Assembly (NCBI RefSeq): GCF_016801865.2
Contig: NC_068938.1
Coordinates: 218,008,051 to 218,072,050, forward strand
Origin: Culex pipiens pallens
Taxonomy: Eukaryota > Arthropoda > Insecta > Diptera > Culicidae
Length of the DNA: 64,000 nucleotides
Reading direction: 5' to 3'
Below the pieces are notes generated by a model. That model ran no database searches. It was not told the origin of the DNA and was given only the letters and a program-made list of their open reading frames with translations. Shown piece by piece: positions 23,480-35,359 of this stretch. The translations under genes and the position numbers were made by a program. Position 1 is the stretch's first letter, and each line of letters begins with the position of its first letter.

Positions 23480-24260
23480 ATTGAACGAAGCGATGTTTTG
23501 TATGCTTTGTCACTTTTTTAGGTTTTTTTTTGTAAAATATTGATATTTTCACAAAAAAACTTAAATTTTACAAAAATATACAACATTCCGTTTTTATCGA
23601 AAAAAAAAACATTTTTTTATTATTCGCAACATGGGTATTAAACGAAGCAAAGCATACATACATACATACATTGGTATTAAACGAAGCAAAGCTTTTTATG
23701 CATTTCAACATTTTAAGGTTTTTTTTTGTAAAATATTGAAATTTTCACAAAATACTGTATTTTTTTCAAAAATATGTTTTAACAAAGATTCTGTATTTTT
23801 CGAAAAAAAAAACAACTTTTCATTATAAGCAACATGGGTATGAAACGAAGCGAAGTTTTGTATGCAACTGCACTTTTAATGGTTTTTTTTTTAATAAAAT
23901 ACTGAAATTTTCCTAAAACACAGTATTTTTTCAATATATCGAAATTTTTACAAAATTCCGTATTTTTCAAAAAATATTCAAGTTTTTATTCACAACATGA
24001 GTATTAAATAGCGGAATTTTGTTTGCATTTTTAATTGTTTTTTTGGTATAAATTTTTTTGCAAAAAAAAATTGAAGATTCTAAATTTTTTATAGTTTGCA
24101 TTTTGCGGAATTTTGTATGTATTTTCATTATACCAGAGTTTTTTTTTCGAAAAAACTAAAATTTTCATAAAGCAAAATTTTGTTTGAAATTTCATTTGAT
24201 TTGAGTTTTGTGTTCAAAATACCAACATTTACAAAAAATACCGTTATTTTGAAAATATCT
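23480..24260 (+). repeat. Degenerate tandem repeat, ~160-200-bp units
   Basis: Each unit has the order AACATGGGTATTAAACGAAGC, then a TTTTGTATGCA-like block, then GGTTTTTTTTTGTAAAATA, then TGAAATTTTCACAAAA. Unit markers occur near 23484, 23681, 23843 and 24008, so spacing varies. A microsatellite (CATA)n sits at about 23656-23672. Divergence between units is high, so the array is old. It is not coding. Confidence 0.7.
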
Positions 24261-26635
24261 CAAATATTAATAATAAAACATTTATTTTAAAATTGGAAAT
24301 ATTCAACCAAACAAATTGCAATTAAGTGAAAAATATGCCAAAAAAATTGTTTCGTTTGTACTTGTGATTTTATTTTTCTGTATTTTACCAAAACTTTTAG
24401 ATGAATTGAAATTGCAATCAAAATTTCGCTTCGTTTGATACCCGTTTTTTTTTTTGGGAATCAAATGTTTTTTAAATGTTCGGCATCTCGTATTATTATT
24501 TCTTTGTAATGTTTAACGGACTTTAGATCCATAGAGAAGTAAATACCATCATTTTTTTATTATGTTTTTGGAAAACAGAAATTTTAATCAAATTTTTTAC
24601 TTCAGTTTATAACGTAAAATTAAATTTGCAATCGAAAAAACTGAAATTTTAATTTAGTGCCCCGTTTTCAAGATATATATTTAAGCTATTCTGAAAATAT
24701 ATTTTCGAATAGTTCAGAAAATGTCTTTAAACATTAAAGGTTGAACCTAATTATTAATTCTTGAGTAAATTTACAAAACAACCTTTGAGTCATGGGTTTC
24801 CTATGCAGATAGGACCTTTTGAAAATTTAATCGAGAATTTTGCTCGTTTTTTGTATTGATTGAATTTTTTTGTATTGAATGAACTTCATCTATTAACTTT
24901 TACAAAATATACTTTTTTTAGTTCAGGGCAAAACCATAGGACACAATTTGGGGACCGAAACCTTCCTAACCCTTGACCCATCCTTTTCTCTAGGTGGGTT
25001 TCCATCACTGTCTTAGAGTAAAGGCACAAAACAAATGTTAAGAAACTTTCTAGAGCCCAATTTTTGAAAAATTTATGAAAATAATGAACCATTCGAAAAT
25101 TGGCCCATTCTCAATATTTTAAAAGGGTCAAGGCCAATCGAACTTGGAACAATGTTCGAACTCAAAGATTAAGTCAAAATAAATTATCCATCAGTGTAAT
25201 TTTAGGGGAAAACTAATTCTAGAGAAAACTTAAAAAAAATCATATGGCCTAATCTCACCCCCAGAATGTAAATTCACTGATACTATGTTAAATATTGTTG
25301 TAGCGAGCGTAGATTTAGTCTACCATAAATTAAAATTCCTTCTTTATATCCAATGTTATCAGCTCGGGCATTGTTCTTCCCTTCATAAATACAGATTTTT
25401 TCTGTGCTTCCATTATTTATGAACGGACCCTTCTCAGTTCATTAAAGCATATGTTCTCCGGACATTGACCACCGACAACCGTCATTTGTCCTCATCGAAC
25501 CAATTTTCGACAAACAACAAGAAACACCGACAACGGCCATCTTCTCTCCTTCTATTGACCTGCTTGGAATGTTGCTTGCACCCTTGTCTCCGTAACAAAG
25601 TATCATCCGCCCCCACCTCATGAGCCCATTTCTGCGTGCGGCACAACATCATCAAATAACAATAAATTGATAATTTTATCGTTTCTCGGATTTTTGTTGA
25701 TTTCGCTCTCGGGTTCGGTCATCTCTATTAAGCCTTGTGCTGTCTGGTGGCATTGTCAGTTTGAATGTGGGTGGAACACCCTTCGAAGCCTTTTTGCAAA
25801 AGAAAAAAAACCGATCGACCTCATTTTCTATATCTTCAGTTCACAGTCGACTGAACGTCAACCGCAACGACCAACCGAACAGACGACGACACACCATTTT
25901 CGAAGCCAAAGGCTATCACTTGAAGAAACGAATCTGTTTGCCGGAACCGAAACCACCTCGGATGCGTCTTCTGTTTTTGAGATTGTCTCTTATTGATACC
26001 GATATAATTAGTGACTTTGGTTAAATATTTTTAAACAATTAAAAATATTTGAAATATTTCCACTAATTTGCTTTCATAACAAAAGATGAATAAGGTGGTT
26101 CAAAGTTCCCCCCCTTCAACAGTACTTTTAAAGACCATGTTTGAACCAACATCTTCAAATTGGGTTTTCAACCATAGCTAAAAAACTTTGTAGCTCAATT
26201 CTGGGCCAAATGATTTCAACTGTACGAGGTCAAAATCAAATACAAGGAAAAGATAGCAAACCAAACACCGAACCCGCAACTCCTCCTGCTGTTTTGCTGT
26301 TGGTTGGCCCAAATTGAACTGAGCTGAGATTACTGGTTGGCTTACACGTGTCATGAGTGGGATTTGAGGTGATATTGGACGGAAATGACCGCACGTCGTA
26401 GTCGTTGGTTGTGGGAGTTGGGTTTTTGGGGACGAAACAAGGGGGATTCAACGTGTTTGTGCTGTGAAGCGTGGTAATTGACGGGAAAATCTGCCCTCAA
26501 CAGATCGGTTGAGCGAACACGATGAATTTTCGGTGGTGATGATTTGGGGCAAGGGTTCTTATCAACATGCTTGGCCTTTGGCAGTGATTAGGAGAGGGAA
26601 AAATTGGTGAAAAATTGGTGCCACCGGAGTCGACC
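24261..26635. other. Unassigned AT-rich then mixed DNA
   Basis: A weak match to the foldback family (CCCGTTTTCAAGATATA near 24660) is present. The 25.3-26.0 kb part is more complex and contains two overlapping frames of about 100 codons that I do not accept as genes. Nothing else is nameable. Confidence 0.4.
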
Positions 26636-26639
26636 CAAC

Positions 26640-26935
26640 TTGCGGTGGCTCAGTGGTTAGCGTGGTAGCCTCTAAACCCCAGTATGGCCTGGGTTCAAAC
26701 CCAGACGGACCCGGTGGCATTTTTCGAGACGAGATATGCCTGATCACGCCTTCTATCGGATGGGGAAGTAAAACGTCGGTCCATTTGCGTAAAAGGGGCT
26801 ATGGGTGACTCACCACACATAACCTTCGGACGCCTATAAATGAGCAGAAACTTGCAACAGAGCCCACAAAAGACCCGGGGGTTGTTAAAGTGGATTGCTT
26901 TGCTTTTTTTAAGTTGAATGAAGAAAGTGAATAAA
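26640..26935 (+). mobile_element. tRNA-derived SINE
   Basis: It starts GCGGTGGCTCAGTGGTTAGC (A box) and has GGGTTCAAACCCAGACGG (B box) about 50 nt downstream. The body includes CGAGACGAGATATGCCTGA, ATCGGATGGGGAAGTAAAA and CCTTCGGACGCCTATAAATG. The internal promoter fits RNA polymerase III transcription; copies are mobilised by a partner LINE. The 3' end is set loosely at the T-rich tail and no target duplication was found. The body wording is familiar to me from mosquito SINEs (memory, not searched). Confidence 0.8.
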
Positions 26936-26939
26936 ATTT

Positions 26940-29236
26940 TGAGCACTCTAAAGCTCAGTATCGGCCTTCAAAGCATGACATTTTTTTTTAATCGGATCCA
27001 GTAAAATCAGTATCAAATTAGTTAGTAAGATGAATTTGTTTTTATCTTTCTCTGTAGTAAAATTTTGCTGCTTTGCCATGGGAAATTCAATAAATAATGG
27101 AAAAATTAATCAAATAAATTATAAAATAATTCAAATAGCATTCTTGGATGGAACTGTAAGCCGATTAATGGTCTTGTTAGTAATCAGAATTTGTTGTTCT
27201 ATATCCCTGAAGTGCAGATTTGCGGTTTGGCATAGGCCCAAGTGAAATTTTAACATTTCATTTAATTTTCATTTTTATTAGGTTGCTTTAACAATTACAT
27301 TGGTGCAGTTGTTGTCCTGAGCTAAGATATGGACTACATTTCAACAGCAGATTTGTTCGAAATGGGAAGAAAGTTTACTGGTACTGGGGAGATCGAATTG
27401 GACAGAAAAGGAAAAAAAATGCAAAAATAACCTTCGAAATAGATTTGAAAATTTCAAAATGTTTGTTTTTTTTATTGATTAGCAATTCTTTTGAAATGGA
27501 TCTATGAGTCAGCTCCTAATCATGTTGCTGATCATTTTTTTTATATCTTTTTACTAATAGTCCGTGTGCATTTAAAAAAGATAGAAAAATCTCAGTTTTC
27601 GGTCATGTCAGTGATCAAAATATATTGGACTCCCATATCAGATGATTTTTTGAATAATTAATAATTTGTTGAAATAATTTGATTTACAACGTATTTGGTT
27701 TTTAAAATTTCCGTAGTGACAGTTCACGTCAAGTAAGAAGGGGATTTAACATGGACTTATGACAAATTGAAATATTATACCAGGGACACAAAACAACAAA
27801 TTCTGATCACTTACACAACCTATGGGAGCATGGTTGCTGTTGCAAGATATTGAGGTTTTAAAGAAATCATTTTTTATCAGTAATTTGCAAAAGCTATCAG
27901 AAAAAAATCCAATCCCGAATGTGTATGGTACATTTTGAAGTGCTTCAAAAGACCTTTCAAATGCACTTAAGAGAATTAAATTTCATAAAGTATTACAAAA
28001 ATGAAGTAATTTAAAGATTACCCCAATTCCCTTAAATTTGGCATGAGTCCATCACATTTATAGACAAACAAACGCTTCAAGTTTCATCCAAATCGGAGCA
28101 CATCGAACGACCTCTATAACATATCGAGCAAAATCTTCAAACACTGCCTCTTAAAAAAAATAAAAAACTATTCCTATATGAAAATATGCGAGAACTTAAA
28201 GTTTTATTGTTCTGCAAAATTTTACACAATGAAATTCTCAATGCTCTAAAACTGAATCTCAAACATAAAAGATTTTTTTCAAAAACTGAAACTGGTTTAA
28301 AAACAGAACTCACAGAAACTAATAAAAAAATCTTCTTTCAAAAAAATCTTCTCATTATGAAAAAAACAACCTGCAAATCATCCAATATTTAAACATTTCC
28401 AAGATCTACTTATATATGAAAAAAATTAAACTTACAGAAACTGTTAAAAAAGTTATAACTCATAGAAAATAATAACTGAAATCTTTATAAGAAAGCGTCA
28501 GATAAAATTTTATGCAAACATGTTTAGTGACATTGGATCCTTTGCATTCCCATTCTCCTCCAAGCTTGGCCAAATTCCCCTAATGAAGGAATTCCTCAGC
28601 AGTTGAGATAAACTGATATTTAACAACAAATATTGCACGCTTGATAATGACTCAGTTTCCAATTCCAGAAGGTTTTTTGAATTAGTTGTATATTAATTAT
28701 AACACAATTCAGAATCTAGTTCTATGTTTTATGTACAATTATTGAATAATTTTATTTTGTATAAAAATATCTTGTTCTTCATTAATCAGTTGTCACTGGC
28801 AGATCTATCATGCAATTTTATATTTTTGGGAAATTATTAATAATTTTGTTCCTCGGATAGTAAATAAATAGTTTTCCCAAAATCCTTAAAAATCCAAAAT
28901 AACTGTTTGTTCACTTTAAATTGGTGCTGGGATAACTTTACCGACCACGATTGGCTATGCTTTTTAATGATTACTTAGCTAGCATATAATAAGCTTAAAA
29001 ATCAATGCACAAAAATTTGTCAGAAACAAATTTTACAGTCCATGTTATCTGTGTAAAGAATTAAAGTTTCTCCTAAGAAAACCCCATCATAAGAAGCAAT
29101 ATATAACAAAAATGACGAAAAAATCGTAGGATACTGAAGAAAGAAAATTGAATTGAAGGAAATCTTGTTTGTATAGCAAAAGTGTTTCAATGTGACTTCT
29201 ACATATAATTTATTTCTATAAAATGATTAATATACT
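26940..29236. other. Unassigned AT-rich DNA
   Basis: No frame with recognisable protein content, no clear tandem or inverted structure and no element ends were found in this stretch. Confidence 0.5.
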
Positions 29237-29473
29237 TTAACCTTCCCTTGGTATTAAAAAAAAATCACACATAAGGTATTGGGGTCCTTTTCGACCCCAA
29301 ACTTTAAAAAATCGTCAAAAATCCAGTTTTTGACCGATTCCGGTTCTTTTGGTCACAAATGAAAGCTTAGAACATCTCCTTTCCGAAACCGACCTGGAAA
29401 ACCGGATTTGGTCACTGTGGCCACCGGGAATCGGCTACAACCGAAAAAGGACCTTTTTGAGACCCCAACTTTG

Positions 29474-31020
29474 ATTGACATATCTTTCAATTCCATGAAG
29501 TTTGATATGTCGAATGATAGGGTTTCTCTCATATTCCGGGAATGTCCCCAAAGGGCACCGGGAACCAGTTCCAAAAGGGCAAGAAAGGATCAGGGAACAA
29601 CAGCATGACCGTAGATTGACATATCTTTCAATTCCATGAAGTTTGATATGTCGGATGATAGGGGTTCTCTCATATTCCGGAAGTGTCCCCAAGGGGCAAG
29701 GGGGCACCGGTAACCGGTTCCAAATTGGCCAGGATGGGTCAGCAAACAACAGCATGACCTTAGATTGACATATCTTTCAATTTCATGAAGTTTGATATGT
29801 CGAATGATAGGGTTTCTCTCATATTCCGGAAGTGTCCCCAAGGGGCCACCGGTAACCGGTTCTATGATGGCCAGAATGGGTCAGCGAGCAACGGCATGAC
29901 CGTAAGGCGTCATCCATAAAGTATGTCACGCTAAAATCGGCCAAAACTAACCCCCCCTCCCCCCTATGTCACACTTTGTCACGCTGGCTCCAACCCCCCT
30001 TCGAAAACTACGTCACATTCTGTTGAACCCCCCCCCCCCTCCCCCTCCTTTATATTGATTTTTGAATAATTATTACATGATTTATAAATAGGATTATTTA
30101 TAAATTCGGAGTTCAATCCAGAAAGTTTTTAATTTTTACAGGTTGTGTTTAGATTTTTATTTTTATTTTGTTGAATGTTGTAGTGATAGAAATCACCATC
30201 AACAGTTTTTTTTTGAAAATCTATTGATTGAAGCATATTAAATCTATCATCGGAAACTCAGTTTCTTAAAGCCTTGTGTCGTGTTTGATTTATGAGTAAA
30301 TTTTATCTAAAAAAAAGCTTTTTTTAGATATATTCTATAATTTTCAGTATTCAGGAAATATTCTAGCGTGACGTCACGGTCTCACGGACCCCCCCTCTCC
30401 CCCTTGTCACACTTTGTCACGCTTGCGACAACCCCCCCTCCCCCCTAGAGCGTGACGTACTTTATGGATGACGCCTAAATTGACATATCTTTCAATTTCA
30501 TGAAGTTTGATATGTCGGATGATAGGGTTTATCTCATATTCCGGGAATGTCCCCAAGGGGCCACCGGGAACCAGTTCCAGAATTGCCAGAATGGATAAGC
30601 GATCAATGGCATGACCGTAGATTGACATATCTTTTATTTTCATGAAGTTTGATATGTCGGATTATAGGGTTTCTCTCATATTCCGGAAGTGTCCCCAAGG
30701 GGCCACCGGTAACCGGCTCCAAATTGGCCAGAATGGGTCGGCGAACAACGGCATGACCGTAACTTGACATATCTTTCAATTCCATGAAGTTTGATATGTC
30801 GGATGATAGGGTTTCTGTCATATTCCGGAAGTGTCCCCAAAGGGCCAGCGGTAACCGGTTCCAGATTGGCCAGGATGGCTCAGCGAACAACGGCATTACC
30901 AAAGATGGACATATATTTCAATTTCATGGAGTTTGATGTGCAACATGATGGGTTTTCACCAAAAAAGTCAAGTTGGCCGTTCATCGGGTACCCGGGAACC
31001 GGTTCCAGGTTACCCGGAAG
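29474..31020 (+). repeat. ~141-bp minisatellite, seven units
   Basis: Unit starts (TTGACATATCTTTCAATT-like) fall near 29474, 29615, 29764, 30479, 30621, 30762 and 30903. Spacings are 141-149 bp apart from the gap made by the nested MITE. Each unit contains TGAAGTTTGATATGTC, TCATATTCCGG, TGTCCCCAA, CCACCGGTAACCGGTTCC and ATGGCCAG/TTGGCCAG-like blocks. The last unit is diverged. The array is homologous to the 147-bp array at 57.1-58.6 kb. Frames crossing the units are by-products. Confidence 0.9.
29906..30475. mobile_element. PIF/Harbinger-like MITE (GGCGTCATCC ends)
   Basis: Perfect inverted ends GGCGTCATCCATAAAGTA are flanked by TAA on both sides (29903-29905 and 30476-30478). A 3-bp TWA duplication is typical of PIF/Harbinger elements. 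C-rich subterminal runs (CCCCCCCTCCCCCC-type) and GTCACACTTTGTCACGCT motifs occur on both sides. It sits inside a minisatellite unit and splits it. No coding sequence. Confidence 0.85.
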
Positions 31021-31679
31021 TGGCCACTAACACTCCAGAGTGGTTCTGGCAGTCGTGTATTGTATTTTTAGTAAGTTTTATGGATCAATTTCAACTATCA
31101 TGAGAGTATTGGTATCGCTTATATGTGAAAAACAGTAAAACATGAACTTTTCGGATGTTCCGGATTTCCGGAACCGGTAGGTCACCTGGCCCTGATATTA
31201 ATATTTGTGGTCAGAGTACAGGTAAATACCTGTCGAATGCAACCCGGAGCATCCTGATTGGTTGAAATTTGCCGGAGATACAGGTCGTCAAAGTTGGGGT
31301 CTCAAAAAGGTCCTTTTTCGGTTGTAACCGATTCCCGGTGGCCACAGTGACCAAATCCGGTTTTCCAGGTCGGTTTCGGAAAGGGGACGTTCTAAGCTTT
31401 CATTTGTGACCAAAAGAACCGGAATCGGTCAAAAAATGGATTTTTGACGATTTTTTAAAGTTTGGGGTCGAAAAGGACCCCAATACCTTTAAAGTAACTT
31501 TTTTTATGGACGCTCCCCTAGGGGTCGTCCAAGGTTTGTTTGTTTTGTGAAATGTGTATTTATACTATAAATTTAATGTCAGGAAATTTCAAGGCTTTAG
31601 CATGTATATAGCAAAAGTAATGGCAAATTTAATTTTCAAAAAGGCCGAAAAGGACCCCAATACCGTAGGAAGGTTAACA

Positions 31680-33625
31680 AAAAAAAAATCAAATCTACAA
31701 CGATTCTGCAATAATTAAAACATTTCAAACAAAAAATTGATTATTACAATTTTGGCATTAATTGTTTTGAAAAAGTAATCTAGATTTGTTCAAAGTCATA
31801 GAAAAGCCTTAATGTGACTCCTTAAAAGCATGTCAGACGTCACCAGATTAATGAATATTGATGAAGATAATTTCCGAAAAGATGTACTACTTCCACTCTA
31901 GAGGCACGCACCTTTCCTGCGTGGTCGCAGAGTGAGATTTATTTTCGTTTGTCTTTACCGTCAATTTTTCTTGGCAATTCCTGTGCGGTGTCACCCCGAC
32001 CCCAAAGACCGTGCAACAAATGGATCGTTTTAAACTTTTTTCCCTCCGTGCCACCTCGTCACACACACGCTCACATTAGTGGAATATTTCACAATTTTCC
32101 CAGCGGTGGCATTTATCACACTTGAACAAATGCAGCAACGCACACACAGAGATCCGCGCACGCTGAACCACATCAATCCTCGTCTAAAGCCCATTAATTA
32201 TGATTAACACATTCCCGGCCGCATAACTTTGTTCGGAACAACCAGCTCGACGGCCCGGCGACGGCGGGCGGAGAGGACATCTCTATAACACACATGGTTT
32301 CACACGCGGCTTGCCAAATCGGCGGCACACACGTGTGCCAAAGTGGCCACGTGCGGCCCCCGTCCTCGTCGCCGGGATGATGCTGCGGTTTAACACACGC
32401 GGTGAGGTGGGAGCCTGCGGTTAAAAGTTTTCCACCCCCTTTTTCTCCACTCTTCTTCTAGCCCGGTTTAGAGACGACTTTGAAGCGCCCTAAGCTGTGG
32501 CAGTGTGGACACACACACCCTCTCACACGTGGGTGCCGCCGGGGAAGGTGCGAAGGATTTTCGCAGGAATTAAAATTAATAACCACCATAAATTGGCCGG
32601 AATGTCCCTCGGAATGGTTATGCTCGGTGAAAACCCTGGTGTTTGATGCCGATAAAGACTTCTGGAGAAGAGAGGAGGGGGAGTAAGGAGGTGTTACTTG
32701 GGAAATTATGGGATAATAAAGGTATGAATTTTTGACTTGCTATGAAAGCTGCTTGGAAGTGCTGTAACAGTCAAGGTTAAGCAGAGAACAAATTAAAAAT
32801 TCATTTCATGTCGAGGAAATGTACGCACAATTAAGGTAGAATACTTGATGACACTAAAGTAAATAAAAAAGGGAATCCAAAGAAAGGTTTTTTTTAATAT
32901 TTAAATAAAATATAAGTATAGAGCAGAAATAATGGTCAAACATAGAAATGAGGAGTTCATTGGGACACATTGCAAAATGTGTCATCAATATCCAAATTAA
33001 AAACTTCAAGTGCTTTAAAAACTTATGTCACTATTTCAATGTAGTCCCGATTCATCTCAGTTGACGAAACTTGAGTCAGAAACAAAATTGGCACTTTTTC
33101 ATGTTGCAAAAGAAAACTGTTTTTTCATCAAATCATTAATGAATGCATTTTTTTGCCAAGCAATAAATATCTTTGTTGAGAAACTCTTCGCTTAATTCAC
33201 CATTTTCGTGTTCTTTTTTCTATTTTTTTTTATTTGACGCAAACCTTGTGGAAGCCTTCTTCAAGAAGCCATTTAGTGTAGTTGGTTAACCCATACAAGT
33301 CTTGAAGCATTTTTGAAAGCTGTCCACACTAAAATGGTACGTACTTGTTTAAGAATCCTTCTTCGGAAAAATTGTAGGTATTGATAGAAACTGTTCAGGC
33401 CCCTTTGTTTGATTTTTTTTAAATTTAGATGAAGAAACCCACAAAATTTGCTAATGAGATGGAATTTTTTTTATTGAATGAGTTTTATAATTGTCATCTA
33501 TTTATACTTTTTTTTTTTTCAAAAGTAGAAACAAGGCAACCATCTGTTGGATTTTTATGATAAAAACGAAATATTTGTTTTTTTTTGTGTTCTCCAACCT
33601 CTCCGAAAAACTCTTTCAAAATTTT
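31680..33625. other. Unassigned DNA, partly low-copy-looking
   Basis: About 31.9-32.7 kb is GC-richer and complex, with CACACA tracts and a short frame (32480-32686) with no recognised domain. It also holds one copy of a 62-bp exact repeat (32067-32128). From 33.0 to 33.6 kb there is weak foldback-family resemblance. No gene is supported. Confidence 0.4.
32067..32128 (+). repeat. 62-bp exact direct repeat, copy 1
   Basis: Identical over 62 bp to 35763-35824 (starts ACGCTCACATTAGTGGAA, ends ATCACACTTGAACA). Flanking sequences of the two copies are unrelated. Confidence 0.9.
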
Positions 33626-33629
33626 TAAA

Positions 33630-34600
33630 TCTTGTTGAATATTTGATTAAGTTGGAGAATTCATATTAAGGGACTTTCAAACATAAGCTAGATTTCAAAA
33701 TTTGGAAAAAATATCGAGAAAATCAGATAGTTTACAAATGGTTTTGAAGTCTCGGTTGCCAAGCGATTTGCTATAAAATTTGATGACAATGTAAAAAAAA
33801 AATAAAATTTAAAATTATTATTTATTTATCTTCAAAAAAAAACATAAAACTATTGCTATTGACTATTTTATATCAAGTTATTGTCCCTTCTTCTTCAAAA
33901 ATTCTCCAAAAAAAAAATCAAAAATCTAGAATTCAAAATTTTGATTTTTTTTTTTGAAAATCAGATAGTTCAGAGAATTTATATTAAGGGACATTCAAAC
34001 ATAAGCTAGATTTCAAAATTTGAAAAAAAAATCGGGAAAATCAGATAGTTTACACATGTTTTCAAAGTATTGGTTGCCGAGCTATCTTATTTGAAATTGG
34101 ATGACAATGTTAAAAACCTAAATCTAAAAACTATTATTTATTTTTCATCAAAAAACATAAGACCATTGCTCATTTTATTTCAAGTTTTTGTCCCTTCCCC
34201 TTCCAAAATTCCCCGAAAAAATGACAAATTATTGCAGAAAATTAAATTTTTTATTGCAAAAAATTTGTTCTATTCATTTGAAAATCATTCAAAATACATT
34301 TAATACGATTATTTGTGTATTTAAATAATTTATAAATCTTGTTGAATATTTGATAAAGTTGAAGAATTCATATTATGGGACTTTCAAACATGATCTAGAT
34401 TACAAAATTTGGCAAAATCGGATAGATTTACAAATGTTTTTAAAGTCTTGGTTGCCGAGCTATCTTCTTTGAAATTTAAAAATTATTATCTATTTTTCTT
34501 CAAAAAACATATGACCATTGCCCATTTTATTCCACGTTTTTGTCAAAAATTTCCCAAAAAATCACAAATTATTGCTGTTTTTTTTTAATTTTTATTGCAA
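33630..34600 (+). repeat. Three degenerate tandem copies, ~320-390 bp apart
   Basis: Each copy has, in order, a TTGTTGAATATTTGAT-like start, GGGACTTTCAAACATAAGCT (near 33670, 33986 and 34377), AAATCAGATAGTTTACA, GGTTGCCGAGCTAT and a CATTTTATTTCAAG-like block. The copies are diverged and contain differing T/A-runs. Non-coding. Confidence 0.8.
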
Positions 34601-34940
34601 AATTTTTGTTTAATTGATTTGAAAATCATTCAAAATACATCGCATATCGATTTTTTTGTATTTAAATCATTTTGGGATCACAGGTAGTAAAACAAAAAAA
34701 ATATCATGCATTTATTGGCATTTTGTAAACTTTCGGTAGTAGCATAACTTTAATGTAGTTTTGAAAGAGTGGGCTAGTTGTTTGAAATTTATTTTTTTTT
34801 TTCATTTGCAGATTCGGTAAGCTTTTCACTAATATTAAGATATCACCAAATAATGGAAATCTCAATATGGTTACTTTTAAAATATTATATATTATTGAAC
34901 AAATATCTCTAAATACACTTGGGTTCATTTTATTACAATA

Positions 34941-35358
34941 CAGTCGACTCTCTGGTTGTCAATATCCAAGGGACCGTCGAGGAAGAGAATCATCAGTTTA
35001 CAGAACGATGCAAAATGAAGACTCGATCGAAATTTGTTTTTTCTTGCTAACCAGCTATGGGAGAGAATCATGGCAACGTCCATCAAACAAAAACAAACTA
35101 ATGTCAAACACCCTTCAGAGCTTCGTTTCGCCAAGAAAAATGTCTATGCAAGCCATGAGAAAGTGAAATTATTGACAACCGGAAGAGATTTTTAAAGCAA
35201 ACAGAATCCAAGGGACCGTCGAGGAAGAGATCCTTCAAGCAAGGGAAAATATTGAGGAATGAAGATAATTGAAGTATGCAGATTGAAGGGACTGAAGAAT
35301 TCATCGATAGATGGAGAATTATTGATATCGAGAAGATCGACAGCCAGAGAGTCTACTG
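34941..35358. mobile_element. pogo/Tigger-like MITE with TA duplication
   Basis: The ends are CAGTCGACTCTCTGGTTGTC and, reverse-complemented, CAGTAGACTCTCTGGCTGTC, flanked by TA on each side (34939-34940 and 35359-35360). TA targeting and CAGT ends fit Tc1/mariner-class pogo-like elements. Inside, a block of about 24 bp starting ATCCAAGGGACCGTCGAGG occurs twice, near 34967 and 35206. No transposase. Superfamily is inferred from the ends. Confidence 0.75.
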
Positions 35359-35359
35359 T

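Larger units (their letters stand above)
29237..31676. mobile_element. TTAA-flanked foldback element carrying a minisatellite
   Basis: The outer ends read TTAACCTTCCCTTGGTATT on the left and, reverse-complemented, TTAACCTTCCTACGGTATT on the right. This fits a TTAA target duplication with CCTTCC termini, as in piggyBac-like or Kolobok-like elements. Long inverted arms follow: about 29275-29475 is mirrored at about 31280-31490 (GGTCGAAAAGGACCCCAATA on the right). Between the arms lies a ~141-bp tandem array, with a MITE nested inside. No transposase is encoded. The superfamily rests on the TTAA and terminus only. Confidence 0.75.

Noticed and set aside
25737..26024. Frame containing SLNVGGTPFEAFL, reminiscent of a potassium-channel tetramerisation (BTB) start
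   Set aside because: Only about a dozen residues resemble the family; the rest is Arg/Lys-rich and unlike BTB, and an overlapping frame competes.
29353..31030. Frames across the 141-bp array with a GIERYVN-type motif
   Set aside because: By-products of minisatellite units; they shift frame between units.
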